DNA of 5,214 nucleotides from Campylobacteraceae bacterium (GCA_027083895.1 JALWMN010000087.1:1-5214), one strand, 5' to 3'. Shown: positions 1-4,979, numbered from the stretch's first letter. Notes: generated by a model from the sequence alone, not told the origin. Program-made: numbers and translations.

Positions 1-1
1 T

Positions 2-61
2 ACACTTTCACAACTGACTATATTTTTCGAAGGGAGGTTAGATAAATATTTGGAGGTTTAA
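2..61 (+). CDS. IS256/Mutator-family transposase, C-terminal end only
   Basis: This is an open frame running in from outside the window. It encodes TLSQLTIFFEGRLDKYLEV followed by TAA at 59-61. The 'xxLNQLxIxFExRLD' pattern close to the stop is, from memory, typical of the C-terminus of IS256 (Mutator) transposases, the DDE enzymes that mobilise this IS family. The catalytic DDE residues would lie upstream of the window and cannot be seen. The stop is only 7 nt before the first copy of the 58-bp IS-end repeat, which fits the compact layout of an IS. With 19 residues visible, the call leans on context (IS-like tip and interrupted azlC) as much as on the peptide. Whether the transposase is intact is unknown. 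Confidence 0.65.
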   Translation, partial: TLSQLTIFFEGRLDKYLEV

Positions 62-68
62 GCTGGAG

Positions 69-126
69 GTGTAACACTTTTTAAAGTGTTACTAATAGTT
101 ACTGACACGGAGTTTTGAACGGTCTC
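69..126 (+). repeat. 58-bp direct repeat, copy 1 (duplicated IS right terminus)
   Basis: Positions 69-126 are identical to 127-184 at all 58 positions, and the identity stops on both sides (G68 versus C126; G127 versus T185). The unit begins GTGTAACAC, holds a 22-nt inverted repeat (71-92), then a GTTACTAATAGTTAC short direct repeat, and ends with the putative IS tip TTTTGAACGGTCTC. The repeat has only two copies with no spacer. Confidence 0.95.
71..92 (+). repeat. Inverted repeat inside 58-bp unit, copy 1
   Basis: GTAACACTTT (71-80) and AAAGTGTTAC (83-92) are perfect 10-nt inverted arms around TT. As RNA they would fold into a 9-bp stem with a 4-nt loop. There is no U-run after the stem, so it is a poor intrinsic terminator. 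It could be a transposase-binding or read-through-blocking structure just behind the transposase stop, but that is inference. Confidence 0.85.
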
Positions 127-184
127 GTGTAACACTTTTTAAAGTGTTACTAATAGTTACTGACACGGAGTTTTGAACGGTCTC
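127..184 (+). repeat. 58-bp direct repeat, copy 2 (IS right terminus adjoining azlC)
   Basis: This is the perfect second copy of the tandem pair. Its right edge at 184 is the inferred junction between the IS and host DNA, because from 187 onward the sequence reads in frame as AzlC (LISYYFLSFSFGVLG...). The azlC frame continues backwards into this copy to a stop codon (TAG at 154-156) and contains no ATG, GTG or TTG before 268. The IS end therefore does not provide an ordinary replacement start codon. Confidence 0.95.
129..150 (+). repeat. Inverted repeat inside 58-bp unit, copy 2
   Basis: This is the same perfect 10-nt arms around TT as at 71-92, here between the first and second IS tips. 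Two such hairpins 58 nt apart in one transcript could also pair with each other (arm of one with the arm of the other). Confidence 0.85.
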
Positions 185-201
185 TATTAATAAGTTATTA
201 T
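173..201 (+). promoter_or_regulatory. Possible hybrid outward promoter at the IS/azlC junction
   Basis: TTGAAC (173-178) lies inside the IS tip and TATTAT (196-201) lies in the azlC remnant, with exactly 17 nt between them (179-195). This is 4 of 6 and 5 of 6 matches to sigma-70 consensus boxes at ideal spacing. IS256 is known to create hybrid promoters in Staphylococcus in this way, with the -35 in the IS and the -10 in flanking DNA. Transcription would start near 208 and run through the azlC remnant into azlD. In an AT-rich genome a TATTAT is easily found by chance, and promoters in this phylum often do not need a -35, so this is a hypothesis. Confidence 0.4.
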
Positions 202-780
202 TTTCTAAGTTTTTCATTTGGAGTTTTAGGAATAAAGCTGGGAGTAAATCCATACTTACTCATATTAATGTCTATTATTATCTATTCTGGTTCACTACAG
301 TTCTTATTGATAGCAATGTATCAAAAATTTTCACTCTTTGATATATTTGTTACATCCTTTCTTTTAAATTTTAGGCAATTTTTTTACTCTTTAACTTTTT
401 TAGAGAGATATAGAGATAGTTTATATAAAATTTTTGCACTAACAGATGAAACTTTTGCAATCCTCAGTAATAAAGAGAGTGATTCTAAATTTGAACTCTA
501 TGTCTCTATGTTAAATCATATTTATTGGATTATAGGTACTATTTCTGGAGTTGTTTTTGCTCAATATGTTGATTTTAAGTTAAAAGGATTAGATTTTATA
601 CTTATAGCACTTTTTGTTGTTATTATAGTCGACGATTTTATGAAAACAAAAAAATTTTTTCCGCTTATTTTAGGCGGAGTCTCATTTTATATTTTCTATT
701 ATTTAGGTGTTAATAATAGTTTGATATTTTCAATACTATTTGCATTCTCTATTATTACAATAAGGAATAAATATGACTGA
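185..780 (+). pseudogene. azlC: Branched-chain amino acid exporter large subunit AzlC, 5' end removed by IS insertion
   Basis: AzlC (YgaZ in E. coli) is the large inner-membrane subunit of the AzlCD exporter of branched-chain amino acids. The frame reads as AzlC from about 187 to the TGA at 778-780, about 197 codons, against roughly 220-250 residues in the family. Conserved blocks are FSFGVLGIKLG (before 268), the YSGSLQFLLIAM block, and LLNFRQFFYSL (residues 32-42 from ATG 268), which corresponds to the N-x-RH region. Several hydrophobic segments follow. The first in-frame ATG (268) is inside the first conserved region and has no ribosome site at normal distance; GGAG at 241-244 is about 23 nt away. 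No ATG, GTG or TTG occurs between the upstream stop (154-156) and 268. The true start and about 25-35 residues are therefore missing, most simply because the adjoining IS inserted here. The 3' part shows no frameshift, so the event may be recent. A shortened protein from 268 is possible but would lack part of the first transmembrane segment. Confidence 0.8.
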
Positions 781-1084
781 AATATTGATGGCTGCTATTG
801 CTAATTTAATGACAAGATATTTACCATTTATATTTTTAAAAAGATATTACACGAGGCTCCTTTATTTAAATAGAGAATTTCCACTTGTATTACTTGTAGT
901 ATTAACTTTGTATATGTTCTATGCACAAGATGCAAGCTCACAAATATTGCTATATAAAATATGTGGGATATTAATTACTATTTTAATACATCTAATATTT
1001 AGGAGATCTCTTTTATCTATATTTTTTGGAAGTGTAATCTATATTGCAATCGTAAATAGTTTTACAATATTGCCAGAAACTTAA
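773..1084 (+). CDS. azlD: Branched-chain amino acid exporter small subunit AzlD
   Basis: This is a 103-residue, almost wholly hydrophobic protein with three to four predicted membrane segments, the normal size for AzlD (YgaH-type). It partners with AzlC to export branched-chain amino acids. The N-terminal stretch ILMAAIANLMTRYLPFIF matches the family pattern of a polar T/N residue followed by TRxLPF. The start ATG at 773 overlaps the azlC stop by 8 nt and is preceded by AAGGA (762-766) at a good distance, so translation could be coupled to azlC yet has its own ribosome site. The gene looks intact, but its partner azlC is broken upstream, so a working exporter is unlikely unless another azlC exists. 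The azlC-azlD stretch is visibly more AT-rich than the genes from 1183 onward, which partly reflects membrane-protein codons and may hint at a different history. Confidence 0.85.
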   Translation: MTEILMAAIANLMTRYLPFIFLKRYYTRLLYLNREFPLVLLVVLTLYMFYAQDASSQILLYKICGILITILIHLIFRRSLLSIFFGSVIYIAIVNSFTILPET

Positions 1085-1115
1085 TTTTTTTACTCTCTTC
1101 TTTTTTTACTCTCTT
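1085..1115 (+). repeat. 15-nt tandem direct repeat, pyrimidine-only except one A per unit
   Basis: TTTTTTTACTCTCTT occurs at 1085-1099 and again at 1101-1115, separated by one C (period 16). It lies directly after the azlD stop. Each copy carries a run of seven T. No hairpin precedes the T runs, so an intrinsic terminator on the plus strand is not supported. Confidence 0.8.
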
Positions 1116-1145
1116 TGATAAGCTCTTTTATTTACTCCTTTAGTG

Positions 1146-1174
1146 TATAATAACTTTTAAAGTAGCTTTAGGAG
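1146..1174 (+). promoter_or_regulatory. Promoter -10 box and ribosome binding site of the aldehyde dehydrogenase gene
   Basis: TATAAT at 1146-1151, directly preceded by TG, is a perfect -10 element. No -35 lies at normal spacing (TTGATA at 1115-1120 is 25 nt away), and the T-rich upstream DNA is typical of Campylobacterota sigma-70 promoters. AGGAG at 1170-1174 is 8 nt before the ATG at 1183 and fixes that start. The transcript would begin near 1158. Confidence 0.7.
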
Positions 1175-1182
1175 ATGTTAAT

Positions 1183-2628
1183 ATGTTTAGTCTGTTTGAG
1201 CAGAAAAAAGAGGGGAGAGCAAAGATCTTTTTTGGCTCTACGCAAGAGGATAGAGTGGCGAGAGTTGAGATTAAAAATCCTTATAGTAAAGAGGTAGTAA
1301 GTAGTTATCCAGTGTGTAGTGCCGAAGATGCTAAGCGAGCTTTAGAGATAGCCCAAAGTGCAAGTAAAAAGGCAGCAAAAGTTCCATTGCATCAACGAAT
1401 AAAGTGGCTTGAGGATGTAGCTAATAAATTAAGAGAGCGAGAGAATTATTTTACAAAGCTTATTGTCGATGAGGTTGCAAAGCCCTATATCTTTGCCAAA
1501 ATCGAGGTGCAGCGGTGTGCTGAGACAATAGAGCTTACTGCAAAAGAGCTTATTAATTTGCATGGTGAGACGATTGCCACTGATGCAATGCCAAGTGGAC
1601 GAGAAGCCCTTGCTTACTTTAAGCGAGTTCCTGTTGGAGTTGCAAGTTGTATAACACCATTTAATTTTCCGCTAAACCTAATAGCCCATAAGATTGCACC
1701 TGCACTTGGTGCTGGAAATGCAGTCGTTTTAAAGCCAACGCCAGAGGCTCCAATGTGTGCCTATGAGTTAGCCAAACTCTTTATTGAGAGTGAGTATGCT
1801 ATAGAAGATGCACTAAGCGTTGTCTATGGCGATGCTGAAGTTGGAAGTGAACTTGTAAGTAATCCAATTCCACGAGTAATTAGCTTTACAGGCTCTGCAC
1901 AAGTTGGGCGAATTATTATGCAAAATGCTGGAATCAAAAAGGTGGCCTTAGAGCTTGGTGGGAATGCTGCAACTTTTATTGATAAGAGTGCAGATATTGC
2001 TGATGCAGCAAAAAAGTGTGCCTTTGGCTCGTTTTATAATAGTGGGCAAGTCTGTATCTCGTTGCAGAGAATCTATGTACACGAAGCGATATATGATGAG
2101 TTTGCAAATGCACTCGCAAAAGAGGCTCAAAATTTGAAAGTTGGCTCACCTTATGAAGAGGATACCTTTATGGGACCGCTTATCAATGAAGATGCTGTTC
2201 TAAGAGCAAAACGATGGGTGGCAAGTGCGATAGATGAGGGTGCAAAAGTTCTTGTTGGTGGGAAAGAGGAGGATGGAATTTTTCCACCTACAGTGATGGT
2301 AGATGTAGAAGATGATATGAAGATCATCTGCGAAGAGGTCTTTGCTCCAATAGTCTCACTTGTAAAGGTTGCAAATTATGATGAGGCAGTAGAGAAGATA
2401 AATGCCTCTCCATATGGTCTGCAGTATAGTATCTTTACAAATGACCTTCAGCATGCAAAAGCCTTTATTGATGATGCTGAAGCGGGAGGTGTTGTTATTA
2501 ATGATATTCCTACTGTTCGCTTTGATATTCAGCCATATGGGGGAATAAAGCAATCAGGTATTGGTAAAGAGGGTCCTAAATTTGCACTTGAGGAGTTTAC
2601 TGAGATTAAGTCAGTGGTGATCTTTTAA
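1183..2628 (+). CDS. NAD(P)-dependent aldehyde dehydrogenase (lactaldehyde/glyceraldehyde-3-phosphate dehydrogenase-like)
   Basis: This cytosolic ALDH-superfamily enzyme oxidises an aldehyde to a carboxylic acid with NAD(P)+. At 481 residues it has full family length with all hallmarks: PFNFP with oxyanion Asn161, cofactor Lys184 in KPTPEAP, FTGS (235-238), general base Glu257 in ELGGN, nucleophile Cys291 in GQVCIS, EEVFAP (384-389), and the C-terminal PYGGIKQSGIGKEG block. The ending ALEEFTEIKSV resembles the branch of archaeal lactaldehyde dehydrogenases and non-phosphorylating GAPDH-like enzymes, so lactaldehyde, glycolaldehyde or glyceraldehyde-3-phosphate are candidate substrates. This is inferred from overall resemblance only. 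The residue three after Lys184 is Pro rather than the Glu of many NAD-specific members, so cofactor preference is open. The start is supported by AGGAG and a TATAAT promoter. Many small open frames inside it are shadows. Confidence 0.93.
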   Translation: MFSLFEQKKEGRAKIFFGSTQEDRVARVEIKNPYSKEVVSSYPVCSAEDAKRALEIAQSASKKAAKVPLHQRIKWLEDVANKLRERENYFTKLIVDEVAKPYIFAKIEVQRCAETIELTAKELINLHGETIATDAMPSGREALAYFKRVPVGVASCITPFNFPLNLIAHKIAPALGAGNAVVLKPTPEAPMCAYELAKLFIESEYAIEDALSVVYGDAEVGSELVSNPIPRVISFTGSAQVGRIIMQNAGIKKVALELGGNAATFIDKSADIADAAKKCAFGSFYNSGQVCISLQRIYVHEAIYDEFANALAKEAQNLKVGSPYEEDTFMGPLINEDAVLRAKRWVASAIDEGAKVLVGGKEEDGIFPPTVMVDVEDDMKIICEEVFAPIVSLVKVANYDEAVEKINASPYGLQYSIFTNDLQHAKAFIDDAEAGGVVINDIPTVRFDIQPYGGIKQSGIGKEGPKFALEEFTEIKSVVIF

Positions 2629-2640
2629 GCTTGTGGCTTA

Positions 2641-2675
2641 AAAGAGCTAAGAGCTTAGGGCTAAGAGCCTAGAGC
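2641..2675 (+). repeat. Heptanucleotide tandem repeat, five imperfect units (consensus TAAGAGC)
   Basis: The units are AAAGAGC (2641-2647), TAAGAGC (2648-2654), TTAGGGC (2655-2661), TAAGAGC (2662-2668) and CTAGAGC (2669-2675). Each differs from the consensus at no more than two positions. It lies in the 66-bp spacer between the aldehyde dehydrogenase and the DUF523 gene. Short arms such as CTTAG-GG-CTAAG can pair, giving weak hairpins, but there is no U-run, so a terminator is not supported. The array ends 10 nt before the ribosome site of the next gene. Confidence 0.85.
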
Positions 2676-2694
2676 TATCGTAAAAAGGGAATGA

Positions 2695-3129
2695 ATGAAA
2701 GTTGCAATATCAGCGTGTTTGCTTGGCAATAAGTGTCGTTATGATGGGAGTGAGAATTATGACCCAAAGCTTTTAGGAAAGCTAGAGGGGCATGAGCTTA
2801 TTCCATTTTGTCCCGAAGATTTTTGTTACGGGACACCAAGGCCTACAATGGATTTGGTGAAGAAAGATGGTGAAATTAAGGCTATTTCCAATCTTACGCA
2901 AGCAGATTTAACTCCACCAATAAAAGAGTATGCAAAAGCCTTTTTTGATACCAATAAAGAGATAGAACTTTTTATTGGCAAAGATAGAAGTCCAAGCTGT
3001 GGGGTTTGTAGTGCAAGGCTTTATGATATGAATAAAAAATTAATCTCCTCTGAAGCTACTGGAATAATGGCTCAAGAGGCAAAAAATAGGGGTATAGAAG
3101 CGATTGATGCAGAAGATTATATTAATTAA
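2695..3129 (+). CDS. DUF523 family protein (TudS-like thiouracil desulfurase family)
   Basis: This 144-residue cytosolic protein covers the whole DUF523 domain. Visible family blocks are SACLLG (6-11) with CRYDG (14-18), FCPEDF (38-43), TPRP (47-50) and SPSCG (99-103). It has six cysteines: C8, C14, C39, C44, C102 and C105. Some DUF523 members (TudS) are iron-sulfur enzymes that remove sulfur from thiouracil. C8, C39 and C102 are the likely cluster ligands by position in the conserved motifs, while C14, C44 and C105 are extra. Whether this protein desulfurises a thio-nucleobase or does something else is not shown by the sequence. The start ATG 2695 follows AAGGGA (2685-2690) at a short 4-nt distance. 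An ATG at 2691 is out of frame. It is probably co-transcribed with the aldehyde dehydrogenase (66-bp gap, no clear promoter between). Confidence 0.85.
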   Translation: MKVAISACLLGNKCRYDGSENYDPKLLGKLEGHELIPFCPEDFCYGTPRPTMDLVKKDGEIKAISNLTQADLTPPIKEYAKAFFDTNKEIELFIGKDRSPSCGVCSARLYDMNKKLISSEATGIMAQEAKNRGIEAIDAEDYIN

Positions 3130-3326
3130 TATTTTCTAAATTGAAAGAGCCACTCTTTCTGCTCTTCGCTAAGCAACTTTTGCGATTGAAGAATCTTTGC
3201 CTTTAACTCTTTAAGGTCGCTAAGAGTTAAATACTCTAAGAGTTCAGGTGCTATGTCGAATTCTGGTATGTCGTTGTTGCTCCAGAGCTCTTTTATCTCT
3301 TCAATGAGTTTTTCTTTTTCTTCCAT
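3126..3326 (-). CDS. Small conserved-looking hypothetical protein (66 aa, helical, charged)
   Basis: This 66-residue acidic/charged protein (MEEKEKLIEEIKELW... ending EEQKEWLFQFRKY) has heptad-like spacing of Leu/Ile and no membrane segment, Cys or known catalytic motif. The middle reads PEFDIAPELLEYLTLSDL followed by KELKAKIL, suggesting two or three helices. I believe similar short proteins ending in 'LSEEQKEWLxQFxKY' occur in Campylobacterota, but no function is known to me. An AAAGG sequence (minus strand, 3333-3337) lies 6 nt before the ATG, which supports real translation. Its stop overlaps the DUF523 stop tail-to-tail in the shared TTAA at 3126-3129. It is divergent from the deacetylase-dprA operon across a 47-bp gap. 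Confidence 0.7.
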   Translation of the reverse strand: MEEKEKLIEEIKELWSNNDIPEFDIAPELLEYLTLSDLKELKAKILQSQKLLSEEQKEWLFQFRKY

Positions 3327-3342
3327 TTAATGCCTTTTTTTG

Positions 3343-3369
3343 TATAATTAGTAAGTTTTTATAAAGGGA
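3343..3369 (+). promoter_or_regulatory. Promoter -10 box and ribosome binding site for the deacetylase-dprA operon
   Basis: TATAAT (3343-3348), again directly preceded by TG and by a T7 run, is a good Campylobacterota-type -10. AAAGGGA (3363-3369) is 4 nt before a TTG at 3374 that opens the frame. No in-frame ATG is nearby, so this ribosome site decides for the TTG start. The leader would be only about 20 nt. Confidence 0.65.
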
Positions 3370-3373
3370 TGGT

Positions 3374-4207
3374 TTGCTTAATAGATATATTGTAACACTT
3401 TTTCTCTTAGTTACTATTGTTTTTGGTGCAAAAGTAGAAGTGGTTGAGTCCTTTAGTACTAAAAGTGTACATAGAGTCAAACAGAGAGTACACCATAAAC
3501 GAAAGCATCATAAACAGTATATGAAACAAGTTCAGTCTTCTCAAAAACACAGTAAATATAAAAGGGGAAAGGTAGTTATTATAATAGATGATATTTCGCA
3601 TCGCTGGCAGTTGCGTAAAGTAAAATCTCTTCCTTTTAACGTGACACCTTCTATTTTTCCACCAAGTAAGATGAATATGCAAAGCCACCTCTTAGCAAGA
3701 GGTTTAAAGCACTTTATGGTGCACCTACCACTTGAGTCAAGAAGCAAGCAGATGAATCGCATGTATAAAACTCTTTTAAGTAGTGCGAGCCAAAAAGATA
3801 TAAATGCAAGAGTAGCAGAGATAAGACGGCTTTTCCCAAATGCAAAATATATAAATAACCACACGGGGAGTCTCTTTACAAGTAATTACCTTGCTTCTAA
3901 ACGACTCTTTCGAGCAGTAAGAAAATATGGTTTTAATTTTGTCGATAGTCGTACAACAGAGCATTCCCAAATAGCTAAAATTTCAAAAGAGTTTGGTGTA
4001 AAATATATTAAGTCAGATCTTTTTATAGATAATAGAGTAAGTGTTGGTGCGATTAAAAAAGAGATTCGTAAAGCTTTAGCAATAGCAAGAAGAAAAGGGT
4101 ATGTAGTTATGATTGGACACCCACATCCTGAAACCTTTAGAGCACTCAAAAAGAGCCGTAATTTACTAAAGCGATATGAAGTAATCTATATCGATGAATT
4201 AAAATGA
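3374..4207 (+). CDS. Exported divergent polysaccharide deacetylase family protein (YibQ/DUF610-like)
   Basis: This 277-residue protein begins with a signal-peptide-like segment (residues 1-19, MLNRYIVTLFLLVTIVFGA), followed by a His/Lys/Arg/Gln-rich linker (about 33-66) and a deacetylase-like NodB-fold domain (67-277). Motifs are IIIDDIS (69-75; Asp72/Asp73), FPPS (95-98), HLPLE (117-121), NNHTGS (161-166), DSRT (191-194) and MIGHPHPET (246-254). These match the 'divergent polysaccharide deacetylase' family, periplasmic proteins thought to act on a cell-envelope glycan; the true substrate is unknown. The start is TTG 3374 with AAAGGGA upstream. The stop overlaps dprA's start by 4 nt (ATGA), so the two are co-transcribed and probably translationally coupled. 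I recall this gene beside dprA in other Campylobacterota. The cationic linker is low-complexity and may bind envelope polymers or simply be flexible; that is inference. Confidence 0.85.
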   Translation: MLNRYIVTLFLLVTIVFGAKVEVVESFSTKSVHRVKQRVHHKRKHHKQYMKQVQSSQKHSKYKRGKVVIIIDDISHRWQLRKVKSLPFNVTPSIFPPSKMNMQSHLLARGLKHFMVHLPLESRSKQMNRMYKTLLSSASQKDINARVAEIRRLFPNAKYINNHTGSLFTSNYLASKRLFRAVRKYGFNFVDSRTTEHSQIAKISKEFGVKYIKSDLFIDNRVSVGAIKKEIRKALAIARRKGYVVMIGHPHPETFRALKKSRNLLKRYEVIYIDELK

Positions 4208-4968
4208 GACTACTAGAGAGTATTCCAAAAGAGTGCGAGCTTATGGCACAGTTACCAAAAGCACTTTGGTATATTGGAAATAGTAGACTTTTAAAGCGAA
4301 GAAAAGTATCAATTGTTGGTACAAGAAGGCCATTAGCGTATACCAAAGATTTTACCTATAAGCTAGCAAGGGCTCTAGCTAAAAGAGGAGTGGTTGTAGT
4401 AAGTGGGGCTGCAATGGGTGTAGATGCAATTGCACATCAAGGGGCAGGTGCAGAAAATACAATTGCAGTTATGGCAAATGGCTTAGATATTCGCTATCCA
4501 GTAGTCAATAAAAATCTTATTATAGATATTGAAAAAAAGGGTTTAACGCTTAGTTTTTATGAGGCTGGTTTTCATGCAAGACCATGGAGCTTTGTAGCAA
4601 GAAACGAGCTTGTAGTCGCTTTAGGGGAAGTGCTTATTGTAACTGAAGGAGAATTAAATAGTGGTAGTATGCGAAGTGTTGAGTTTGCTCTTAAGATGGG
4701 CAAAGAAATCTTTGTTTTGCCACACCGATTAAGTGATAGTAGTGGAACAAATAGCCTCATTCGCGATGGAAAAGCAAAAGTAATCTATGATATAGAGGAG
4801 TTTGCCAATCGATTTGGAGCAGCCAAGCAAGAGGAGGATCCGTTTATAGAGTTTTTAGAGACTTCACCTACACTTGAAGCAGCTCTTTCTAAATATGGTG
4901 AAAGAGTTTATGAGGCTGAGTTAGAGGGCCTCATAATTATAAAAGATGGGATTGTTCAGCTGTTGTAG
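4204..4968 (+). CDS. dprA: DNA-processing protein DprA (Smf), RecA loader in natural transformation
   Basis: DprA binds incoming single-stranded DNA in the cytoplasm and helps load RecA during natural transformation. The Rossmann-like fold shows SIVGTRRPL (36-44), VVVSGAAMGVDAIAHQGA (64-81), AVMANGLDIRYP (88-99), the FHARPWSFVARNELVVAL block (123-140, equal to 'FPxRNRIIAGLS'), NSGSMRSVEFALKMGKEIFVLPH (152-174; SGSxxT-like) and GTNSLIRDG (181-189). A small winged-helix-like tail follows (about 212-254, ending LEGLIIIKDGIVQLL). The 254-residue length is short because there is no N-terminal SAM domain, as in other Campylobacterota. The start ATG 4204 overlaps the deacetylase stop by 4 nt and has no strong ribosome site, suggesting translational coupling. 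No ruvX follows, although I recall one after dprA in some relatives. Confidence 0.93.
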   Translation: MRLLESIPKECELMAQLPKALWYIGNSRLLKRRKVSIVGTRRPLAYTKDFTYKLARALAKRGVVVVSGAAMGVDAIAHQGAGAENTIAVMANGLDIRYPVVNKNLIIDIEKKGLTLSFYEAGFHARPWSFVARNELVVALGEVLIVTEGELNSGSMRSVEFALKMGKEIFVLPHRLSDSSGTNSLIRDGKAKVIYDIEEFANRFGAAKQEEDPFIEFLETSPTLEAALSKYGERVYEAELEGLIIIKDGIVQLL

Positions 4969-4979
4969 CAAGATTATGC

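Larger units (their letters stand above)
1..184 (+). mobile_element. Right end of an IS256/Mutator-family insertion sequence (partial; left part outside window)
   Basis: Three things point to an IS right end. First, positions 2-61 encode a peptide resembling the C-terminus of IS256-type transposases. Second, the sequence after its stop codon ends in TGACACGGAGTTTTGAACGGTCTC (161-184, shown here in full as the 24-nt putative tip; key elements GACACGGAG and TTTTGAAC). Read inward this begins GAGACCGTTC and resembles terminal inverted repeats of IS256-group elements. Third, right after 184 the reading frame of an azlC gene begins, already past its expected start. The terminal 58 bp are tandemly duplicated, so two right tips are present (ends at 126 and 184). 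IS256 elements usually make 8-9 bp target duplications; here the right copy would be TATTAATA(A) at 185-193, and the left copy lies outside the window. Family assignment is by remembered motif, not by search. Confidence 0.72.

Noticed and set aside
33..70. Three GGAGGT motifs (33-38, 52-57, 65-70) as ribosome sites or a repeat array
   Set aside because: The first two lie in the transposase reading frame, and none is followed at the right distance by a supported start codon.
69..184. CRISPR array
   Set aside because: There are only two copies, they are 58 bp and directly adjacent with no spacers, and their edge coincides with an IS tip.
268..780. A complete AzlC protein starting at ATG 268
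   Set aside because: The frame is already AzlC-like upstream of 268, the ATG falls inside the first conserved membrane region, and no ribosome site is at proper distance.
1115..1151. TTGATA as the -35 partner of TATAAT before the aldehyde dehydrogenase
   Set aside because: The spacing is 25 nt, too long for a sigma-70 pair; the -10 alone is kept.
1948..2553. Open frames on both strands within the aldehyde dehydrogenase gene (1948-2130 and 2356-2553 minus, 1955-2137 plus)
   Set aside because: They lie fully inside a gene with all catalytic motifs, have no ribosome sites, and encode low-complexity or unlikely peptides.
3341..3350. TGTATAATTA read on the minus strand as the promoter of the small hypothetical gene
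   Set aside because: The resulting transcript would begin inside or next to the ribosome site, leaving almost no leader.
3407..4346. Several minus-strand open frames across the deacetylase and the start of dprA
   Set aside because: These are shadows of well-supported plus-strand genes; their Cys/Phe/Leu-rich translations look like reverse-strand noise.
4572..4760. Minus-strand open frame inside dprA
   Set aside because: It overlaps conserved DprA motifs and shows no recognisable protein features or ribosome site.
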